A stretch of 6,147 nucleotides of DNA from Gammaproteobacteria bacterium. GTDB lineage: Bacteria; Pseudomonadota; Gammaproteobacteria; UBA5335. Position numbers and translations under genes: made by a program. The stretch's first letter is position 1, and each line of letters begins with the position of its first letter. Positions 6,147-6,147 of this stretch are shown piece by piece. Below the pieces are notes generated by a model. It ran no database searches and was not told where the DNA came from. It saw nothing but the letters and a program-made list of their open reading frames with translations. The stretch is from NCBI GenBank assembly GCA_011620145.1, contig WOZT01000081.1, forward strand, positions 4,956 through 11,102, given 5' to 3'.

Positions 6147-6147
6147 T

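Overview
The window is GC-rich, with tightly spaced genes, good Shine-Dalgarno sequences and intrinsic terminators. The elongator tRNA-Met, a HemJ-type protoporphyrinogen oxidase and an ArgC all look proteobacterial. My inference is a betaproteobacterium, perhaps a Rhodocyclales-like degrader, but no sequence search was possible.

The left part (1-1777) is housekeeping. It holds tRNA-Met(CAT) with its own terminator, then hemJ on the minus strand and argC on the plus strand, divergent across about 120 bp. argC starts at GTG and is followed 17 bp after its stop by a terminator-like hairpin. The 267-bp gap after argC (1731-1997) holds no convincing gene. It does contain that hairpin, a 10-bp palindrome (AACGATCGTT) and a second terminator-like hairpin close to the next start codon.

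The right part (1998-6146) is a plus-strand catabolic cluster of four genes: two different acyl-CoA dehydrogenase (ACAD) family subunits, an OB-fold/DUF35 protein and a thiolase-fold protein of the SCP2/lipid-transfer type. The two ACADs have complementary parts of the usual FAD-binding signature, which suggests one heteromeric (alpha2beta2-like) enzyme. A strong intrinsic terminator separates the ACAD pair from the DUF35-thiolase pair. The latter two genes are only 4 bp apart.

The same set of families (ACAD pair, DUF35 and thiolase-like protein) occurs in actinobacterial steroid side-chain degradation (FadE28/FadE29, ChsH2, Ltp2). The DUF35 plus thiolase part also occurs in anaerobic toluene degradation (BbsA/BbsB). 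The likely job is beta-oxidation-like shortening of a bulky or branched acyl-CoA: the ACAD pair desaturates it, a hydratase not seen here adds water, and the DUF35-thiolase complex cleaves a C-C bond. The thiolase-like protein appears to have Ser where thiolases have their nucleophilic Cys, and the DUF35 protein has lost most of its zinc-ribbon cysteines. A retro-aldol-type cleavage is therefore at least as plausible as true thiolysis. The substrate cannot be read from the sequence, and the window stops one base after the last stop codon, so the cluster may continue.
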